A DNA stretch of 64,000 nucleotides from an uncultured Opitutaceae bacterium (lineage in GTDB: Bacteria > Verrucomicrobiota > Verrucomicrobiia > Opitutales > Opitutaceae), in the NCBI GenBank assembly GCA_903929355.1, contig CAIYUN010000018.1, forward strand, positions 49,358 to 113,357. Reading direction: 5' to 3'. Positions 7,121-19,316 of this stretch are shown in pieces; the first letter of the stretch is position 1, and each line of letters opens with the position of its first letter. The notes under the pieces were generated by a model. It was not told the DNA's origin. It searched no databases and saw nothing but the letters and a program-made list of their open reading frames with translations. A program made the translations under genes and the position numbers.

Positions 7121-9256
7121 ATGGCGTTGCCATCACATCTACAAACGGGAACCCCCAACCCGCCGGCAGCCGAACGACGGACGCCGGTGTATGCGCTGGT
7201 GGGGAATCCGAACTGCGGAAAAAGCACGCTGTTCAACGCGCTCACGGGGCTGAAGCAGAAGGTCGGCAATTATCCCGGGGTGACGGTGGAGAAGAAGACG
7301 GGCACGGCGTGGTCCCAGCATGGGCAGCCGCTCACGGTGATCGACCTGCCCGGCACCTACTCGCTGGCCGCGCGCTCGCCCGACGAGGCGGTGACCCGCG
7401 ACGTGCTGCTGGGCCGCCGGGCCGACACGGCCCAGCCCGACCGCATCCTGTGCATCGTGGACGCGACGAACCTGGAGCGAAACCTCTACCTCGTCCACCA
7501 GGTGTTGGACCTGGGCCGGCCGGTCATCGTGGTGCTGAACATGATGGACCTGGCGGTGGCGGCGGGGCTGCGCATCCGCGCGGCGCGGATGGAGCAGACA
7601 CTGGGGGTGCCGGTGATCCCGTGCGAGGCGGTCAACGGCAAGGGGCTGATCGAGCTGACGCTGGCGATGAGCCGGCCCGACCTGCCGCTCTCGCGCCATG
7701 CGTGGGACGTGCCGGCGGCGATCGCGCCGGCCGTCGCGGAGCTGCAGGCTTCACTGCATGAAAACGACCGCCGCGCGCCCCTGATCGCGCGGGCCGAGGC
7801 CCTGCTGCTGCTGACCGATCAGGACAGCGTGCGGGTGGCCGGTTCGACGCCGCTGAGCGCGCGCACCACGGAGATCCTGCAAAGCTGGCGCGACCGGTGG
7901 ACGGCCACGAACACCGACTGGGCGGGCACGCTCGTCAACTCGCGTTACGAGGCCATCACGCGCCTTTGCGCCGGGCTGGTGGAGGACGACGGCACGGCGG
8001 TCGGCCCGAGTGTGAGCGACCGGATCGACGCGGTGGTGACGCACCGCCGGTGGGGCTGGCTGGTGCTTGTGGTGGTGATGGCGGCGCTGTTTCTCTCCAT
8101 TTTCACCCTGGCGCAATATCCGATGGACTGGATCGCGGCCGGCACCGACGCACTGGCGAACGGGGTGAAACACCACATGGCCGAAGGGGATTTGCGGAAC
8201 CTGATCACGGACGGCGCGATTGCCGGGGTGGGCAGCGTGGTGACCTTTCTCCCGCAGATCCTGATCCTGTTTTTTTTCATCGGTCTGCTGGAGAACACGG
8301 GCTACATGGCGCGGGCGGCGTTCATCATGGACCGGCTGATGAGCCGGGTCGGTCTGAACGGCAAGAGCTTCATCCCCCTGCTGAGTTCGCACGCCTGCGC
8401 GATCCCGGGCATCATGGCGACCCGCACGATCGAGGATCCCAAGGACCGGCTGGTGACGATCCTGGTCGCGCCGTTCATGAGCTGTTCGGCCCGGCTCCCG
8501 GTTTACCTGCTGATGATCGCCGCGCTGGTGCCGAACGGGGCGGTGCCGTTGGCCACCAAGGTCGGCCTGATGCTGCTCATGTATTCGCTGGGCGCGGGCG
8601 GAGCGTTCTTCTTTGCGTGGTTGTTCAAGCGGACACTGCTCAAGGGCGAGCCGCCGATGATGATCATGGAGCTGCCGCCTTACCGCCTGCCCGGTCTGAA
8701 GGACGTGGCGCTGCACATGGTCCAGCGCGCGGGAATCTTTCTCAAACGGGCGGGGACGGTCATTCTCGGCATCAGCATCGTGCTGTGGTTTCTCACCGCC
8801 TACCCCAAGGGGCCGGCGGGGGCGACCCCGGCGCAGCAAATCGCGCAGAGCTACGCCGGGATGGCCGGCCACGCGCTTGAGCCCGTGATCCGACCGCTGG
8901 GCTTCGACTGGCAGATCGGCATCGGGCTCATCAGCTCGTTCGCCGCGCGCGAGGTGTTTGTCAGCTCGATGGGAGTCGTGTTCAACGCCCAGACGAGCGA
9001 CGAGGACACCACGCCGCTGCGCGACGCGCTGCGCCAGGCCCGCTGGCCGGACGGCCGGGCGCTATTCACCCCGCTCGTCTGCCTGACGTTGATGATATTC
9101 TATGTCTTTGCGCTCCAGTGCATGAGCACGATTGCGGTGGTGCGGCGGGAGACCAACTCGTGGCGCTGGCCGCTTTTTCAACTCATCTACCAGACTGGCA
9201 CGGCCTGGGGGGTTTGTTTTGTGGTCTATCAGACCGGCCGCGCGCTGGGGTTCTGA
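7121..9256 (+). CDS. feoB: Ferrous iron transporter FeoB
   Basis: 711 residues. N-terminal G domain: G1 GNPNCGKST (28-36), G2 region with NYPGVTVEKKTG, G3 DLPGTYSL and G4-type NMMD. It is followed by a helical GDI-like linker and a membrane domain with the two Gate motifs, including SFIPLLSSHACAIPG and a second GMVFNAQ-type region near the C-terminus, plus the FeoB C-region. It moves Fe(II) across the inner membrane, with GTP binding as the switch. The ATG at 7121 lies just after the repeat element; no strong ribosome binding site is seen. Expression is probably coupled to feoA through the upstream promoter. Confidence 0.96.
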   Translation: MALPSHLQTGTPNPPAAERRTPVYALVGNPNCGKSTLFNALTGLKQKVGNYPGVTVEKKTGTAWSQHGQPLTVIDLPGTYSLAARSPDEAVTRDVLLGRRADTAQPDRILCIVDATNLERNLYLVHQVLDLGRPVIVVLNMMDLAVAAGLRIRAARMEQTLGVPVIPCEAVNGKGLIELTLAMSRPDLPLSRHAWDVPAAIAPAVAELQASLHENDRRAPLIARAEALLLLTDQDSVRVAGSTPLSARTTEILQSWRDRWTATNTDWAGTLVNSRYEAITRLCAGLVEDDGTAVGPSVSDRIDAVVTHRRWGWLVLVVVMAALFLSIFTLAQYPMDWIAAGTDALANGVKHHMAEGDLRNLITDGAIAGVGSVVTFLPQILILFFFIGLLENTGYMARAAFIMDRLMSRVGLNGKSFIPLLSSHACAIPGIMATRTIEDPKDRLVTILVAPFMSCSARLPVYLLMIAALVPNGAVPLATKVGLMLLMYSLGAGGAFFFAWLFKRTLLKGEPPMMIMELPPYRLPGLKDVALHMVQRAGIFLKRAGTVILGISIVLWFLTAYPKGPAGATPAQQIAQSYAGMAGHALEPVIRPLGFDWQIGIGLISSFAAREVFVSSMGVVFNAQTSDEDTTPLRDALRQARWPDGRALFTPLVCLTLMIFYVFALQCMSTIAVVRRETNSWRWPLFQLIYQTGTAWGVCFVVYQTGRALGF

Positions 9257-9335
9257 CCAACGATCACCCCTGCGGATTTCATCACCGGCTCCTCGCTTTC
9301 GAAACCTTTCCGGCTTTCCTGTCTGAGGACAAACC

Positions 9336-9491
9336 ATGACACCTGAAGTCCAAACCCTCACCGCGCTCGCACTCGTGGCCTTGGCTGCAATCTGGCTCGT
9401 GCTGAGCCTGCTGGCCAAGCGCCGGAGGCCCGGCTGCGGCGGGAACTGCGGGTGCGCGACGGATGAGCTGAAGGCCAAGCTGCGGCGTTGA
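9336..9491 (+). CDS. Small FeoB-associated Cys-rich membrane protein
   Basis: 51 residues: an N-terminal helix (about 8-27, LTALALVALAAIWLVLSLL), a basic stop-transfer KRRR, then CGGNCGC with three cysteines in seven residues and a charged end. This is the layout of the short FeoB-associated Cys-rich proteins found at the end of feo operons, thought to play a FeoC-like accessory role. It begins 79 bases after feoB on the same strand. The three cysteines facing the cytosol could bind iron or an Fe-S cluster (inference). Confidence 0.8.
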   Translation: MTPEVQTLTALALVALAAIWLVLSLLAKRRRPGCGGNCGCATDELKAKLRR

Positions 9492-9525
9492 ACGACCTTG
9501 GACCCGCCAAAGGGCGTGCCGGGAA

Positions 9526-10335
9526 TCAGCCCCCGCCGGGGCGGTTGCCAGGCCGGTTGGAGGTGGTCACTGTGATCAACGGGGCGGCCCCGGGGAGGGT
9601 GTTTTTCGGGATGGAATTGGGGGGCGGGTTCACCCAATGGCCGGGAATCAGCGTGTAGGCCCCGTTTCGCACCACCCATTCGGTTGGCATGTAGAGGGAG
9701 GAGCTGCTGATGTAGGCCGCCGGCGTCGGTTCGACCTGACCTTGCTTCCAGTTGAAACGGCCCTGATTGTAATTCCAATACCCCGGCGACCAATGGAAGC
9801 CGGTGGTCAGCACTTGGGGCACGGTCTCGTTTATAGGCGGCGGCGGGGCGACCGTCACCGTCACGATTCCCGGAGCCTCGGGAGCGGCCCTGGGCTCCGG
9901 CGCGGGTGGCGGGGTGTAGAGCGGGGGCGGGGGCGGGACCGGGGGCGCCATGTCGGCGTAATAGCCCATGGCCGGCGCCGGAACGGGAACGGGAATATAC
10001 CCGGGGGCCTGGGCCGGTTGGACCGCCGGCCCGGGCTCACCATAAGCGGCCGCCACCGCGGAATCCGAGGTGCCGCCCGCCATCGCCATCGGCGTCACCG
10101 CCTGGGTGGTCTGCATCAACGCCATGGTGTTGAGAATGGCATTGCCGACGGTCTCGACATCGCGCTGCACCGCCTGGTCCCGGATTTGGGCGGCCAGGGC
10201 GCGTTGCTGCTCGGCCAGTTCCCGGGCGGGAAGCTCCACGGCGTGGACGTAAAAGGCGTAACCGCCGAGGACGGCGCCGGTGAAAACCACCGATGCACCC
10301 ACAGCGGGCCAGGAGAAGGTGAGGTTCTTCCACAT
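9526..10335 (-). CDS. Membrane-anchored Pro-rich protein, paralog of 2164-2745
   Basis: 269 residues. An N-terminal transmembrane helix (about 8-27), a helical section (30-75) and a long Pro/Ala-rich linker (about 85-165) lead to a C-terminal part rich in Tyr and Trp (GYWNYNQGRFNWKQG, YIPGHWV-like), which resembles YXWXPG-type repeat proteins of envelopes. N-terminal 75 residues and the VPQVLTTGF motif are shared with the protein at 2164-2745, which lacks the last 90 residues. The two copies flank the GH2-feo block in the same orientation. Function not known. Confidence 0.65.
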   Translation of the reverse strand: MWKNLTFSWPAVGASVVFTGAVLGGYAFYVHAVELPARELAEQQRALAAQIRDQAVQRDVETVGNAILNTMALMQTTQAVTPMAMAGGTSDSAVAAAYGEPGPAVQPAQAPGYIPVPVPAPAMGYYADMAPPVPPPPPLYTPPPAPEPRAAPEAPGIVTVTVAPPPPINETVPQVLTTGFHWSPGYWNYNQGRFNWKQGQVEPTPAAYISSSSLYMPTEWVVRNGAYTLIPGHWVNPPPNSIPKNTLPGAAPLITVTTSNRPGNRPGGG

Positions 10336-10502
10336 CGCAGGGAGGGGGTTAAGGGGGGAGGGCCTGGTTCTTGGTTCCTAGTGCCGGAGAATCTGAGGGG
10401 CGGGAACGAGAACGATTGGAGGGGGCAAGGGTTACGACGCCTGAGGATGGTATATGTTACAGGCGAAGACGGGGTTCGCAAATTATTTTTCCGTGGATGG
10501 CA

Positions 10503-10521
10503 GACGCCACGAAATGGCGTC
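10503..10521. terminator. Hairpin 8 bases after the zinc-ribbon gene
   Basis: GACGCCA and TGGCGTC pair across a five-base loop just downstream of the minus-strand gene ending at 10529. There is no T run, so intrinsic termination is uncertain. The same stem recurs at 45572-45592 with a two-base extension. Confidence 0.4.
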
Positions 10522-10528
10522 CCAACCC

Positions 10529-11233
10529 TCAGGCCTCCCACCAGACGATGCGGCCACACTGGTCGCAGGTGGCGAGCTGATCGCCCTTGCGGGCGACGGA
10601 GTCGGCCTCGCCGGAAACCTTGAGATGGCAGCCGCCGCACTTGCCGTCGTGGATGGCCACACACACAGGCTGGCCGTTGGTGGCGATGCGGTCGTAGAGA
10701 CGCAGCGCCGGCGGATCCAGCGGGATGCGCGCCGCAGCGAGCGCCTCCCGCGCCTCAACGAGCTCGGTGCGCAGGCCGACCTCGCGCTCGCGCAGGGTGC
10801 GGATGCGGGTCTCGTGGCCGACGATGTTGGCCTTCATCTCGGCCTCGGCGTGGGCAAATTTCTTTTTCGCCCCGTCGATGGCGAACATCACCTCCAGCTC
10901 GCGCTCCTCCAGCTCGGCGACCGCCTTCTGGGCGGTCTCAATCTCGTGGCCCAGCGCCTGATATTCGTCGTTCTTGCGGACCTCCAACTGCTGGGTGCGG
11001 TATTTGCCCGCCCTCGCCTCAATCGAGCCGATCTCGGTCTCGAGGGACTTTTTCCTGACCTCCAGTTCAATGTGCTCGGCGCGGGCGGAGTCGATGGCGC
11101 CGCGCTCGGTGGCGATCTTTCCCTCCACCTCGGCGATCTCGGCGGGGAGGGACGCGAGCTGGGCCTCCAAGCCCAGTCGGCGCTGGTCGCGATCTTGGAG
11201 GACGAGCAGTTTTTCAAGGGCGGGGTGGCGCAT
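10529..11233 (-). CDS. Coiled-coil C4 zinc-ribbon protein
   Basis: 234 residues. Residues 1-170 are almost entirely charged heptads (ALEKLLVLQDRDQRR onward) predicted to form a long antiparallel coiled coil; the C-terminus has CGGCHLK and CDQCGR, two CxxC knuckles of a C4 zinc ribbon. This is the family related to chlamydial CT398 and H. pylori HP0958/FlgZ, which bridge RNA-polymerase sigma-54 or secretion components. Its target here is not known. The longer frame adds 39 residues with no similarity, so the ATG at 11233 was chosen. Divergent from gyrB. Confidence 0.8.
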   Translation of the reverse strand: MRHPALEKLLVLQDRDQRRLGLEAQLASLPAEIAEVEGKIATERGAIDSARAEHIELEVRKKSLETEIGSIEARAGKYRTQQLEVRKNDEYQALGHEIETAQKAVAELEERELEVMFAIDGAKKKFAHAEAEMKANIVGHETRIRTLREREVGLRTELVEAREALAAARIPLDPPALRLYDRIATNGQPVCVAIHDGKCGGCHLKVSGEADSVARKGDQLATCDQCGRIVWWEA

Positions 11234-11299
11234 GCGGGCTTGGTGATGCTGGCATTGGGGCCAAAGGCAACACTCGGGGTTTTCAGCTTGGAGCGCCGG

Positions 11300-11345
11300 C
11301 CGACCAGGTCGTTCGTTATTATATATTAACCATGTATTTGCGAAG
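11300..11345. promoter_or_regulatory. AT-rich divergent promoter region upstream of gyrB
   Basis: In the 242-base spacer between the divergent zinc-ribbon gene and gyrB, 11313-11330 reads GTTATTATATATTAACC, the only strongly AT-rich stretch in this GC-rich neighbourhood. It could hold -10 elements for either direction; no clear -35 is seen. The rest of the spacer shows nothing I recognise. Confidence 0.35.
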
Positions 11346-11361
11346 ACCATGCCCCCGGTAA

Positions 11362-14013
<2,652 letters not shown>

Positions 14014-14111
14014 AACCCGGGATTTGAACAGAAGGCAACGAAGGGAACGAAGCGCCGCCAACGTCCATCCCATCATTCCGCCAACGTTGACCAGCTCCCC
14101 GTCCGCAAACG

Positions 14112-14160
14112 AAACGCCCTCACTTCTCTGACTTCTGACTCCTGACCTCTGGCTTCTCTC
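14112..14160 (+). repeat. Pyrimidine-rich word repeat in the gyrA leader
   Basis: CTTCTCTGACTTCTGACTCCTGACCTC-like tandem words fill the bases directly before the gyrA start at 14164. Similar tracts stand just before sufS (19317-19365) and in the kdgK leader (16729-16750). No Shine-Dalgarno sequence is visible in the tract, so it may be a leader-type sequence common in this genome. Confidence 0.45.
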
Positions 14161-14163
14161 TGA

Positions 14164-16668
14164 ATGTACACCGCCAACGAAAAGCTCTCGTCCGCCAACA
14201 TCACCGACATCATGCAGTCGGCCTACATCGAGTACTCGATGTCGGTCATCGTGTCGCGCGCCCTGCCCGACGCCCGCGACGGGCTCAAGCCCGTCCAGCG
14301 CCGCATCCTCTATGCGATGCTCCGTGAGGGGCTGGTGCACAACCGCGCCTTCGACAAGTGCGCCGGTGTCGTTGGGGAGGTGCTCAAGAACTACCACCCG
14401 CATGGCGACTCCTCCGTCTATGACACGCTCGTGCGGATGGCCCAGCCGTGGGTCATGCGCTACCCGTTGATTGACCCACAGGGCAACTTCGGCTCGGTCG
14501 ACGGCGATCCGCCCGCCGCCTACCGTTACACCGAGGCCCGCCTCAAGGACATTGCGGAGGACCTCCTGAAAAACATCGAGGAGGACACGGTTGATTTCGT
14601 CCCCAACTACAAGGAGTCCACCACGGAGCCGACCGTCCTGCCCGCGGCGCTGCCGAACCTGCTGATGAACGGCTCGACGGGTATTGCCGTCGGGATGACG
14701 ACGAACATTCCACCGCATAACCTCGACGAGATCATCGACGCGACGTTTGCCATCATCGACAACCCCCGCATCTCGGTGGACGAGCTGTGCGAGATCGTGC
14801 GCGGGCCGGATTTCCCCACCGGCGGCATCATCTCGGGCCGCGAGGGCATCCTCAGCTACCTGAAGACCGGCAAGGGCATCGTGCGCACCCGCGGCAAGGC
14901 CCACACCGAGGAGACCAAGGGCGGGATGGAGCAGATTGTCATCACCGAGATCCCCTACAATGTGAACCGGAACACCCTGGTGCTTCGCATCGCGGAACTG
15001 GTCGGGGAAAAGCAGATCGACGGCATCCGCGACCTGCGCGACGAGTCCGACGAGAACACGCGCATCGTCATCGAGCTGAAACGCGGCGAGCAGGCCAAGG
15101 TGGTCATCAACCAGCTTTTCCAGAAGACCGCGCTGGAGTCCTCCTTCGGCGTCACCCTGCTGGCCCTCGACAAGAAGCGGCCGAAGCAGATGAACATCAA
15201 GGAGCTCATCGAGTGCTACATCGAGCACCGCCGGGATGTCGTCACGCGCCGCACCAAGTTCCGCCTCAGGGAGGCCGAGGACCGCGCCCACATCCTTGAG
15301 GGCTACATCATCGCCCTCGATAATCTCGACGACTTCGTCAAAATCATCCGCGCCTCCGCCAACAAGGAGGAGGCGAAGCAGCGCCTGATGGCGAAGTATC
15401 CGCTGAGCGAGCGCCAGACCGACGCGATCCTGGAACTGCGGCTTTACCAGCTCACCGGCCTGGAGCGCGGGAAGATCGAGGCCGAGTACCTCGCGCTGGA
15501 AAGGCTCATCCTGGAGCTGCGCGCGATCCTGGAGTCCGAGACCATCCTCATGGCGCTGATCAAGTCGGAGCTGGCCGAGATGAAGGCGAAATACACCTCA
15601 CCCCGCCGCACCGAGATCATCGGCGCCGCCGGCGAGTTCCGGATGGAGGACGTCGTCCCCAACGAGGGCTGCGTGATCACCGTCTCGCACCTCGGCTTCA
15701 TCAAGCGCACGCGCGTGGCCGACTACCGCTCGCAGAAACGCGGCGGCAAGGGCGTGATCGGGGCCGAGACCTACGACGAGGATTTTGTCGAGCATCTCTT
15801 CACCGCCAGCACGCACGACTACATCCTCTTCCTCACGAGCATCGGCCAGTGCCATGCGAAGAAAGTCTATGATGTCCCCGAGGGCACGCGCACGGCCAAG
15901 GGCAAGTCCATCTCGTCCTTCCTCCGCCTCGCGGAGGGCGAGAAGATCGCCGCCATGCTGTGCGTGAAGGACTTTGCGCCCGACCGCTTTCTCGTCATGG
16001 CGACCCGCCGCGGGGTCATCAAGAAAAGCGCGCTTTCCGACTACGCCAACTGCACCCGCGACGGCGGCCTCATCGGGATCAACCTCGACGAGGGCGACGC
16101 CGTGATCGGCACCGTGCTGACCACCGGGGCGGACGAGATCATCCTGGTCTCGCACCAAGGCCTGGCCGTTCGCTTCCGTGAGCGCGATGCCGAGACCAAT
16201 GAGGTTCTGTTCCGCGACACGGGTCGCGCGACGGGCGGCGTGACGGGCATGCGGTTCAAGCTGGAGAGCGACCATCTCGACGTGATCGAGGTGGTGGATC
16301 ACACCGCGAAGTTCCTGGTGGCCAGCGAGGCCGGCCTGGGTGTCCGCACGCGCTTCGAGGACTACCGCCTGATCAACCGCGGCGGCAGCGGCGTCTGGGC
16401 GATTGACCTGCCGGAGGACGGCTCGGTGAAGCTCGCCGGCGCGCTCAGCGTGAAGGACACCGACGAAATCATGCTGCTCACGGCCAAGGGCCAGAGCGTG
16501 CGCTGCCCGGTCAACACCATTCGCGAGGTCAACCGCGGCGGCAAGGGGGTGAAACTCCTGACCCTCGCCGAGGGCGACAAACTGCTGAGTATCGCCCGCG
16601 TGGTCGAGAGCGCCGAGGAGCTGGAGGCCAACTCCAACCCGCCGATGGAACCGCCGCCCGCCGTTTGA
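14164..16668 (+). CDS. gyrA: DNA gyrase subunit A
   Basis: 834 residues. The winged-helix/tower part holds the quinolone-determining stretch [19 protein letters not shown], with Ser83 and Asp87 in E. coli numbering both present (the sensitive form). The catalytic tyrosine is Y122 in AYRYTEARL. The C-terminal beta-pinwheel carries the GyrA box QKRGGKG (about residue 525), which distinguishes GyrA from ParC. Paired with gyrB upstream in the same direction. No acidic C-terminal tail longer than normal is seen; the end is Pro-rich. Confidence 0.96.
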   Translation: MYTANEKLSSANITDIMQSAYIEYSMSVIVSRALPDARDGLKPVQRRILYAMLREGLVHNRAFDKCAGVVGEVLKNYHPHGDSSVYDTLVRMAQPWVMRYPLIDPQGNFGSVDGDPPAAYRYTEARLKDIAEDLLKNIEEDTVDFVPNYKESTTEPTVLPAALPNLLMNGSTGIAVGMTTNIPPHNLDEIIDATFAIIDNPRISVDELCEIVRGPDFPTGGIISGREGILSYLKTGKGIVRTRGKAHTEETKGGMEQIVITEIPYNVNRNTLVLRIAELVGEKQIDGIRDLRDESDENTRIVIELKRGEQAKVVINQLFQKTALESSFGVTLLALDKKRPKQMNIKELIECYIEHRRDVVTRRTKFRLREAEDRAHILEGYIIALDNLDDFVKIIRASANKEEAKQRLMAKYPLSERQTDAILELRLYQLTGLERGKIEAEYLALERLILELRAILESETILMALIKSELAEMKAKYTSPRRTEIIGAAGEFRMEDVVPNEGCVITVSHLGFIKRTRVADYRSQKRGGKGVIGAETYDEDFVEHLFTASTHDYILFLTSIGQCHAKKVYDVPEGTRTAKGKSISSFLRLAEGEKIAAMLCVKDFAPDRFLVMATRRGVIKKSALSDYANCTRDGGLIGINLDEGDAVIGTVLTTGADEIILVSHQGLAVRFRERDAETNEVLFRDTGRATGGVTGMRFKLESDHLDVIEVVDHTAKFLVASEAGLGVRTRFEDYRLINRGGSGVWAIDLPEDGSVKLAGALSVKDTDEIMLLTAKGQSVRCPVNTIREVNRGGKGVKLLTLAEGDKLLSIARVVESAEELEANSNPPMEPPPAV

Positions 16669-16670
16669 AA

Positions 16671-16702
16671 ATGGAGCCGCGACGAGGGCGTCGCGGCTCC
16701 AT
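16671..16702. terminator. Hairpin directly after gyrA
   Basis: ATGGAGCCGCGAC and its perfect complement flank a six-base loop, two bases after the gyrA stop. The 13-base-pair stem is strong but is not followed by a T tract. It may be a terminator or a dispersed palindrome of the kind common in this genome. Confidence 0.5.
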
Positions 16703-16880
16703 CCCATCCCGATTCATCCCCGCGCCTTCGTGTCTTTGCGTCTTTGCGTTAACTCCGCCCCCGCCCCCGCCCGCCTCACCGCCCCCGCCGCTCAAAGCCG
16801 CCCGACACCGCCACTTCGCGACGCAAGCTTGCCCAAACCCTCCCGATCCGATTTTCTCCGCCTCGCAGGCTTCGTCTGCG

Positions 16881-16895
16881 CTAAAATCATTTTAG
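16881..16895. promoter_or_regulatory. Perfect AT-rich palindrome upstream of kdgK
   Basis: CTAAAATCATTTTAG is a 15-base perfect palindrome around a central C, 30 bases before the chosen start of the sugar kinase. It is directly preceded by a short CGCAG-TTCG-CTGCG hairpin (16865-16881). It could be an operator for a sugar-responsive regulator; no regulator gene is nearby. Confidence 0.4.
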
Positions 16896-16924
16896 AAAAC
16901 CCCCATCCGAAAAAACTCCATCTC

Positions 16925-18007
16925 ATGAACAACGGCCTGAACATCCGCGCCGACGGCGCGCTGGACTTCCTGTCGCTCGGCGCGCTGGTTCACCGCCTTG
17001 ACACGGGCATCATCCCCTTTCGCAAGGCGACGCGCTGCGACCTCCATGTCAGCGGCGGCGAATTCAACGTCGCGGCGAACCTCGCCGACTGCTTCCGGCT
17101 GAAGACCGGCGTCGCGACCGCGATGTCGGACTACCCGATCGGCGACCTGATCGCCGAGCGCGTGCGCGCGATGGGCGTCCGCGCGTTCTATAAAAATTTC
17201 AAGCACGACGGCGTCCACGGCCCCAACATGGCGTCGGTTTACAGTGACCGCGGGCAGGGCGTGCGCGCGCCGGTGGTGTTTTACAACCGCAGCAACGAGG
17301 CGGCGGCGCAGCTCAAACCGGGCGATTTCGACTGGCAGGAAATTTTTGCCGGCGGCGTGCGCTGGTTTCACAGCGGCGGGATTTTTGCCGCGCTCTCGCC
17401 GACGACGGCGGAGGTCATCATCGAGGCGATGCAGGCGGCGAAGGCGGCGGGAGCGGTCACGTCGTTTGACCTGAATTACCGCGCGAAGCTCTGGAACATC
17501 GTCGGTGGCCACGATCGCGCCGTGGCGGTGCTCGACCGCATCGTGAAGCACGTGGACGTCCTCGTGGGCAACGAGGAGGACTTGCAACTCGGCCTGGGCA
17601 TCCCCGGCCCCTCGGTCGAGGCGAAGTCGAAGCTCGATTCCAGCGCGTTTCTCAGCATGATGGGCAATGTCACGAAAAAGCACCCGCATATCAAAATCGT
17701 CGCGACGACGTTGCGTGAGGTGCACTCGACCAACCGCCACACCTGGGGCGCGGTGGCTTGGGTCAACGGGAAGACTTACGACGCGCCGACCTGCGAGCTC
17801 GATGTGCTCGACCGCGTCGGCGGCGGCGACGGCTACGCGGCGGGATTTTTCTACGGCCTGCTCAACGGCGAGTCGCCGGAGAACGCGGTGCGCCTCGGCT
17901 GGGCGCACGGCGCGCTGCTCACGACGTTCCCCGGTGACACGACGATGGCGACCGTGGAGCAGGTGCGGGCCTTCGCGCAGGGCGGCACGGCGCGCATCCA
18001 GCGATAA
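16925..18007 (+). CDS. kdgK: PfkB-family sugar kinase, KdgK type
   Basis: 360 residues of the ribokinase/PfkB fold. Conserved signs are an N-terminal SGGEFNVAANLADCF, FDLNYRAKLW (the sugar/Pi region of KDG kinases) and the C-terminal DRVGGGDGYAAGF with catalytic D302; the usual D-T-x-GAGD is altered to D-R-x-GGGD. The enzyme most likely phosphorylates 2-keto-3-deoxygluconate, produced from uronic acids, which fits the pectin- and uronate-related secreted enzymes in this window. ATG 16925 was chosen since upstream residues are leader sequence. Other PfkB sugars cannot be excluded. Confidence 0.75.
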   Translation: MNNGLNIRADGALDFLSLGALVHRLDTGIIPFRKATRCDLHVSGGEFNVAANLADCFRLKTGVATAMSDYPIGDLIAERVRAMGVRAFYKNFKHDGVHGPNMASVYSDRGQGVRAPVVFYNRSNEAAAQLKPGDFDWQEIFAGGVRWFHSGGIFAALSPTTAEVIIEAMQAAKAAGAVTSFDLNYRAKLWNIVGGHDRAVAVLDRIVKHVDVLVGNEEDLQLGLGIPGPSVEAKSKLDSSAFLSMMGNVTKKHPHIKIVATTLREVHSTNRHTWGAVAWVNGKTYDAPTCELDVLDRVGGGDGYAAGFFYGLLNGESPENAVRLGWAHGALLTTFPGDTTMATVEQVRAFAQGGTARIQR

Positions 18008-18271
18008 GGAGATTTTTCGGCGCGCACTTCGCGCCACGCCAGCGGGGCCGCCACCGGGCGGAGTCGATTTCCGCCGGCCTCCGCGACGACCTTGGGGCCG
18101 CGCAGGATGGCGGCGATGACCGAGGAGGAATCGATGCCGAGGCCCTGCAAGGTGGACATGATGATCCGGCCTTGGCGGCTTCGCGGCTTTGCGCTTAATC
18201 CGAAAGCCTAATCCAACTCGGCGCTTGCCCCGCGGCCAACCGGGGGCACTTTCTTCTTCCCCACCCCCGCC
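18008..18271. other. Spacer with hairpin and possible gene remnant
   Basis: The 264-base gap between the kinase and the IIA-like gene holds a GGCGCG-CACTT-CGCGCC hairpin (18019-18035) close behind the kinase stop, and on the minus strand a frame from 18159 reading MSTLQGLGIDSSSVIAA then about 35 more residues of protein-like composition before it enters the antisense of the kinase gene. It could be the start of a decayed gene. I do not recognise it. Confidence 0.25.
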
Positions 18272-18742
18272 ATGGCCGGTCGCATCTCGTCGCTTCTTGA
18301 TCCCGCGCGCATCGTGCTTCACCTGCAAAGCACCGAACGCGGCGGCGCGCTCCAAGAAGTGGCCCAACTCCTGGCCGGGCACCCCGATGTGACCGACTTC
18401 AACGGTTTTTATGAGGATCTGCTCATCCGCGACCGGCTCGACTCCACCTGTCTGGGCAACGGCCTCGCCCTGCCCCACGCACGCACCGCGCACGTCCGGA
18501 ACATCGTGCTCGCGGTGGGCCGCAGCGACGCCGGCATTCTCTTTGAGCACGGCCAGGATCACGTTAACCTCCTTTTCATGCTCGGCACCCCGGTGTCCCA
18601 GCCCGGCGAGTATCTCGTGGTCCTGCGCGCCCTCTGCAAAATCTGCAAGGCGCCGGCCGACCGGGCGGCCCTGCTGACCGCGCCCACCCCCGCCGACTTC
18701 CTCGCCGCCGTCGCCGCGATTGAGGCCAGACTGGGGCTGTGA
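18272..18742 (+). CDS. PTS EIIA (fructose/nitrogen type) protein
   Basis: 156 residues covering one EIIA type-2 domain. The phosphorylatable histidine is H69 in GLALPHART; the preceding sequence LIRDRLDSTCLGNG is standard for the family. No EIIB or EIIC gene is nearby, so it is more likely a PtsN-like regulator than part of a sugar transporter. A second EIIA domain occurs at 47711-49057 fused to a cyclase. It follows kdgK at 264 bases and precedes sufU by 63 bases on the same strand. Confidence 0.85.
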   Translation: MAGRISSLLDPARIVLHLQSTERGGALQEVAQLLAGHPDVTDFNGFYEDLLIRDRLDSTCLGNGLALPHARTAHVRNIVLAVGRSDAGILFEHGQDHVNLLFMLGTPVSQPGEYLVVLRALCKICKAPADRAALLTAPTPADFLAAVAAIEARLGL

Positions 18743-18805
18743 ACGGAAAAGGGCCCGATTTGCCTTCAAGGGAGTTCGGGCCTCAGTCATAGGTCATCCT
18801 TCGCC

Positions 18806-19243
18806 ATGTCCGACCTCACCGATCTCTACCAGTCGGTCATCCTTGACCACAACAAGCGCCCGCGCAACCGGGGCCGGCTGCCCGCGGCCACCCGCGTCGC
18901 CACCGGCGACAACCCGACCTGCGGGGACAACTGCACCGTGTACCTGCGGCTCGATGGGGACCGCATCGCCGCCATCTCGTTCGAGGGCCAGGGCTGCGCG
19001 ATCTCCCAGGCCAGCGCGTCGCTGATGACCACCCAGCTCAAGGGCAAAACTGCGGCCGAGGCCGCGGCGGCCTTTGCCGATTTCAAGGACATCGTGACCA
19101 CCGGCCGCCAGCCGGAGGAGTTCTCCGAAACCGCTGCCTTCGCCGGCGTCCATGCCTTCCCCGCCCGCATCAAGTGCGCGACCCTCGGCTGGCACGCCGC
19201 CCTCGAGGCGCTCAAGCAGCCCGACCAACCCTCCCCGTCCTAA
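18806..19243 (+). CDS. sufU: Iron-sulfur scaffold/sulfur-transfer protein SufU
   Basis: 145 residues with the three cysteine sites and aspartate of the IscU/SufU family: C39 and D41 in NPTCGDN, C64 in GQGCAISQASASLM, and C124 in RIKCATLGWH. The extra residues between the second and third cysteine indicate the SufU form, a zinc protein that takes sulfur from SufS. It sits just before sufS, the reverse of the common sufS-sufU order. Together they deliver persulfide sulfur for Fe-S assembly. Confidence 0.9.
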   Translation: MSDLTDLYQSVILDHNKRPRNRGRLPAATRVATGDNPTCGDNCTVYLRLDGDRIAAISFEGQGCAISQASASLMTTQLKGKTAAEAAAAFADFKDIVTTGRQPEEFSETAAFAGVHAFPARIKCATLGWHAALEALKQPDQPSPS

Positions 19244-19316
19244 ACTTTCTCTTTTTCCTCCGACCGAGAACTCCTGACGAATGAGAAAGATAAAGACGAA
19301 AGAGAAGGATTTCCCT

